DNA of 36,170 bases, from assembly GCA_014860585.1 (NCBI GenBank), contig JACZJL010000166.1, forward strand, positions 1 through 36,170. Direction: 5' to 3'. Shown piece by piece: positions 35,525-36,170 of the stretch. Numbering within the stretch: position 1 is the stretch's first letter; each line of letters starts with the position of its first letter. The stretch is from Bacteroidales bacterium. Lineage in GTDB: Bacteria; Bacteroidota; Bacteroidia; Bacteroidales; 4484-276. Under the pieces are notes generated by a model. The model had not been told where the DNA came from. It was given only the letters and a program-made list of their open reading frames with translations, and made no database searches. The position numbers and the translations under genes are program-made.

Positions 35525-36170
35525 AAAAACAGGATCAACATAGCAAAACTGTTAAGAACATTGTCCGGACATTACCAGACCAACCTGGCGTTTACCAGTT
35601 TTTCGACGACAAAGAGAAAATCATTTATATCGGTAAGGCCAAATCGCTCAAGAAGAGAGTGGCTTCGTACTTTAACAAAGACACAGGCTTGTCGGGAAAA
35701 ACTTCAGTGATGGTAAAAAAAATCGCTGATATCCGGCACATTGTAGTCAGTTCCGAACTTGATGCCCTGCTGCTCGAAAATAATCTGATTAAAAAATACC
35801 AGCCGCGTTACAACGTCAACCTGAAAGATGACAAATCGTTCCCGTGGATTTGTGTAAAAAACGAACGCTTCCCAAGGGTTTTCCCCACGCGAAATATCAT
35901 CCATGACGGATCTTTCTATTTTGGCCCGTATGCATCGGTTCGCATGATGAATACGCTTCTTGATCTGGTTCGGCAGCTATACAAATTGCGTAATTGTTCA
36001 TTGAATCTATCCGAAAAAAATATCGAAGCCCGTAAGTTCAGGGTTTGTCTCGAATACCATCTTGGTAACTGCAAAGGCCCATGCGAAGGGTTACAGGAAG
36101 CAGAAGAGTACAACGCTTCGATTCTCGAAATCAAGGAAATTCTGAAAGGAAACATCAGTAATGTATTAGG
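35521..36170 (+). CDS. uvrC: Excinuclease ABC subunit C, 5' part (cut by window end)
   Basis: A GTG at 35521 overlaps the thiL stop (GTGA) and opens a frame that runs off the window, giving 216 codons. The N-terminal GIY-YIG nuclease domain is clear: PGVYQFFD, IIYIGKAKSLKKRV, LLLENNLIKKYQPRYNV and LKDDKSFPWICV. It then has FGPYASVRMMNTLLDLV and a cysteine-bearing CLEYHLGNCKGPCEG. UvrC makes the dual incisions in nucleotide excision repair. Translational coupling to thiL is likely. Confidence 0.95.
   Translation, partial: MKKQDQHSKTVKNIVRTLPDQPGVYQFFDDKEKIIYIGKAKSLKKRVASYFNKDTGLSGKTSVMVKKIADIRHIVVSSELDALLLENNLIKKYQPRYNVNLKDDKSFPWICVKNERFPRVFPTRNIIHDGSFYFGPYASVRMMNTLLDLVRQLYKLRNCSLNLSEKNIEARKFRVCLEYHLGNCKGPCEGLQEAEEYNASILEIKEILKGNISNVL

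Overview
The window looks like a chromosomal segment from a member of the Bacteroidota (Bacteroidetes), most likely of the Bacteroidales type. Evidence for this is the partial 16S rRNA gene on the minus strand, repeated Bacteroidetes-type promoter boxes (TAnnTTTG, with TTTG/TTG about 18-23 bp upstream), a sufBCD cluster, a TPR lipoprotein, an outer-membrane barrel-like protein and a TIGR04255 gene. No species can be named from this alone.

Layout. (1) Bases 1-1552 hold the 5' three quarters of a 16S rRNA gene (minus strand) and three tandem promoters sharing one initiation sequence. (2) Bases 1729-12468 are housekeeping genes: an outer-membrane protein, a PepD dipeptidase, a cysteine-rich zinc-ribbon protein, an unusual pyruvate kinase-like protein, a CAT-anticodon tRNA with promoter and terminator, a TPR lipoprotein, lnt-hflX, a 151-bp palindromic MITE-like element, and trpS. 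(3) Bases 12800-30482 are an accessory (defence) island of about 18 kb, entirely on the plus strand between minus-strand core genes. (4) Bases 30569-36170 return to core genes: sufBCD on the minus strand, then thiL and a uvrC gene cut by the window end on the plus strand.

The island's main element is a tightly coupled operon. It encodes a 1713-aa DEAD/DEAH helicase with a DUF1998-like region and a Vsr/DUF559-like nuclease at its C-terminus, then a 945-aa SNF2-type helicase (GTGA overlap), then a 1386-aa Eco57I-like N6-adenine methyltransferase (2-bp gap). SNF2 helicase followed by adenine methyltransferase resembles drmD-drmMI of class 1 DISARM. The first gene would combine in one chain what DISARM splits among DrmA (helicase), DrmB (DUF1998) and DrmC (nuclease). 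Fifteen bp downstream, with a promoter-like box of its own, is an ABC-type DUF3696-like ATPase overlapping a PIN-like nuclease gene; this resembles the ATPase-plus-effector layout of PARIS/OLD-type abortive systems. The inferred picture is a restriction-modification-like system carrying a second, possibly guard-type, module.

The methyltransferase is a mosaic. An AT-rich stretch covering the presumed target-recognition region sits inside a GC-rich gene, and an in-frame cluster of small repeats encodes a TEPVEVP-type linker. Beyond the operon lie about 700 bp of decayed sequence, a compact three-gene cluster (TIGR04255 protein plus two small unknown proteins) with a candidate leaderless promoter, and a lone AAA_14/DUF4143 ATPase behind a 38-bp imperfect palindrome.
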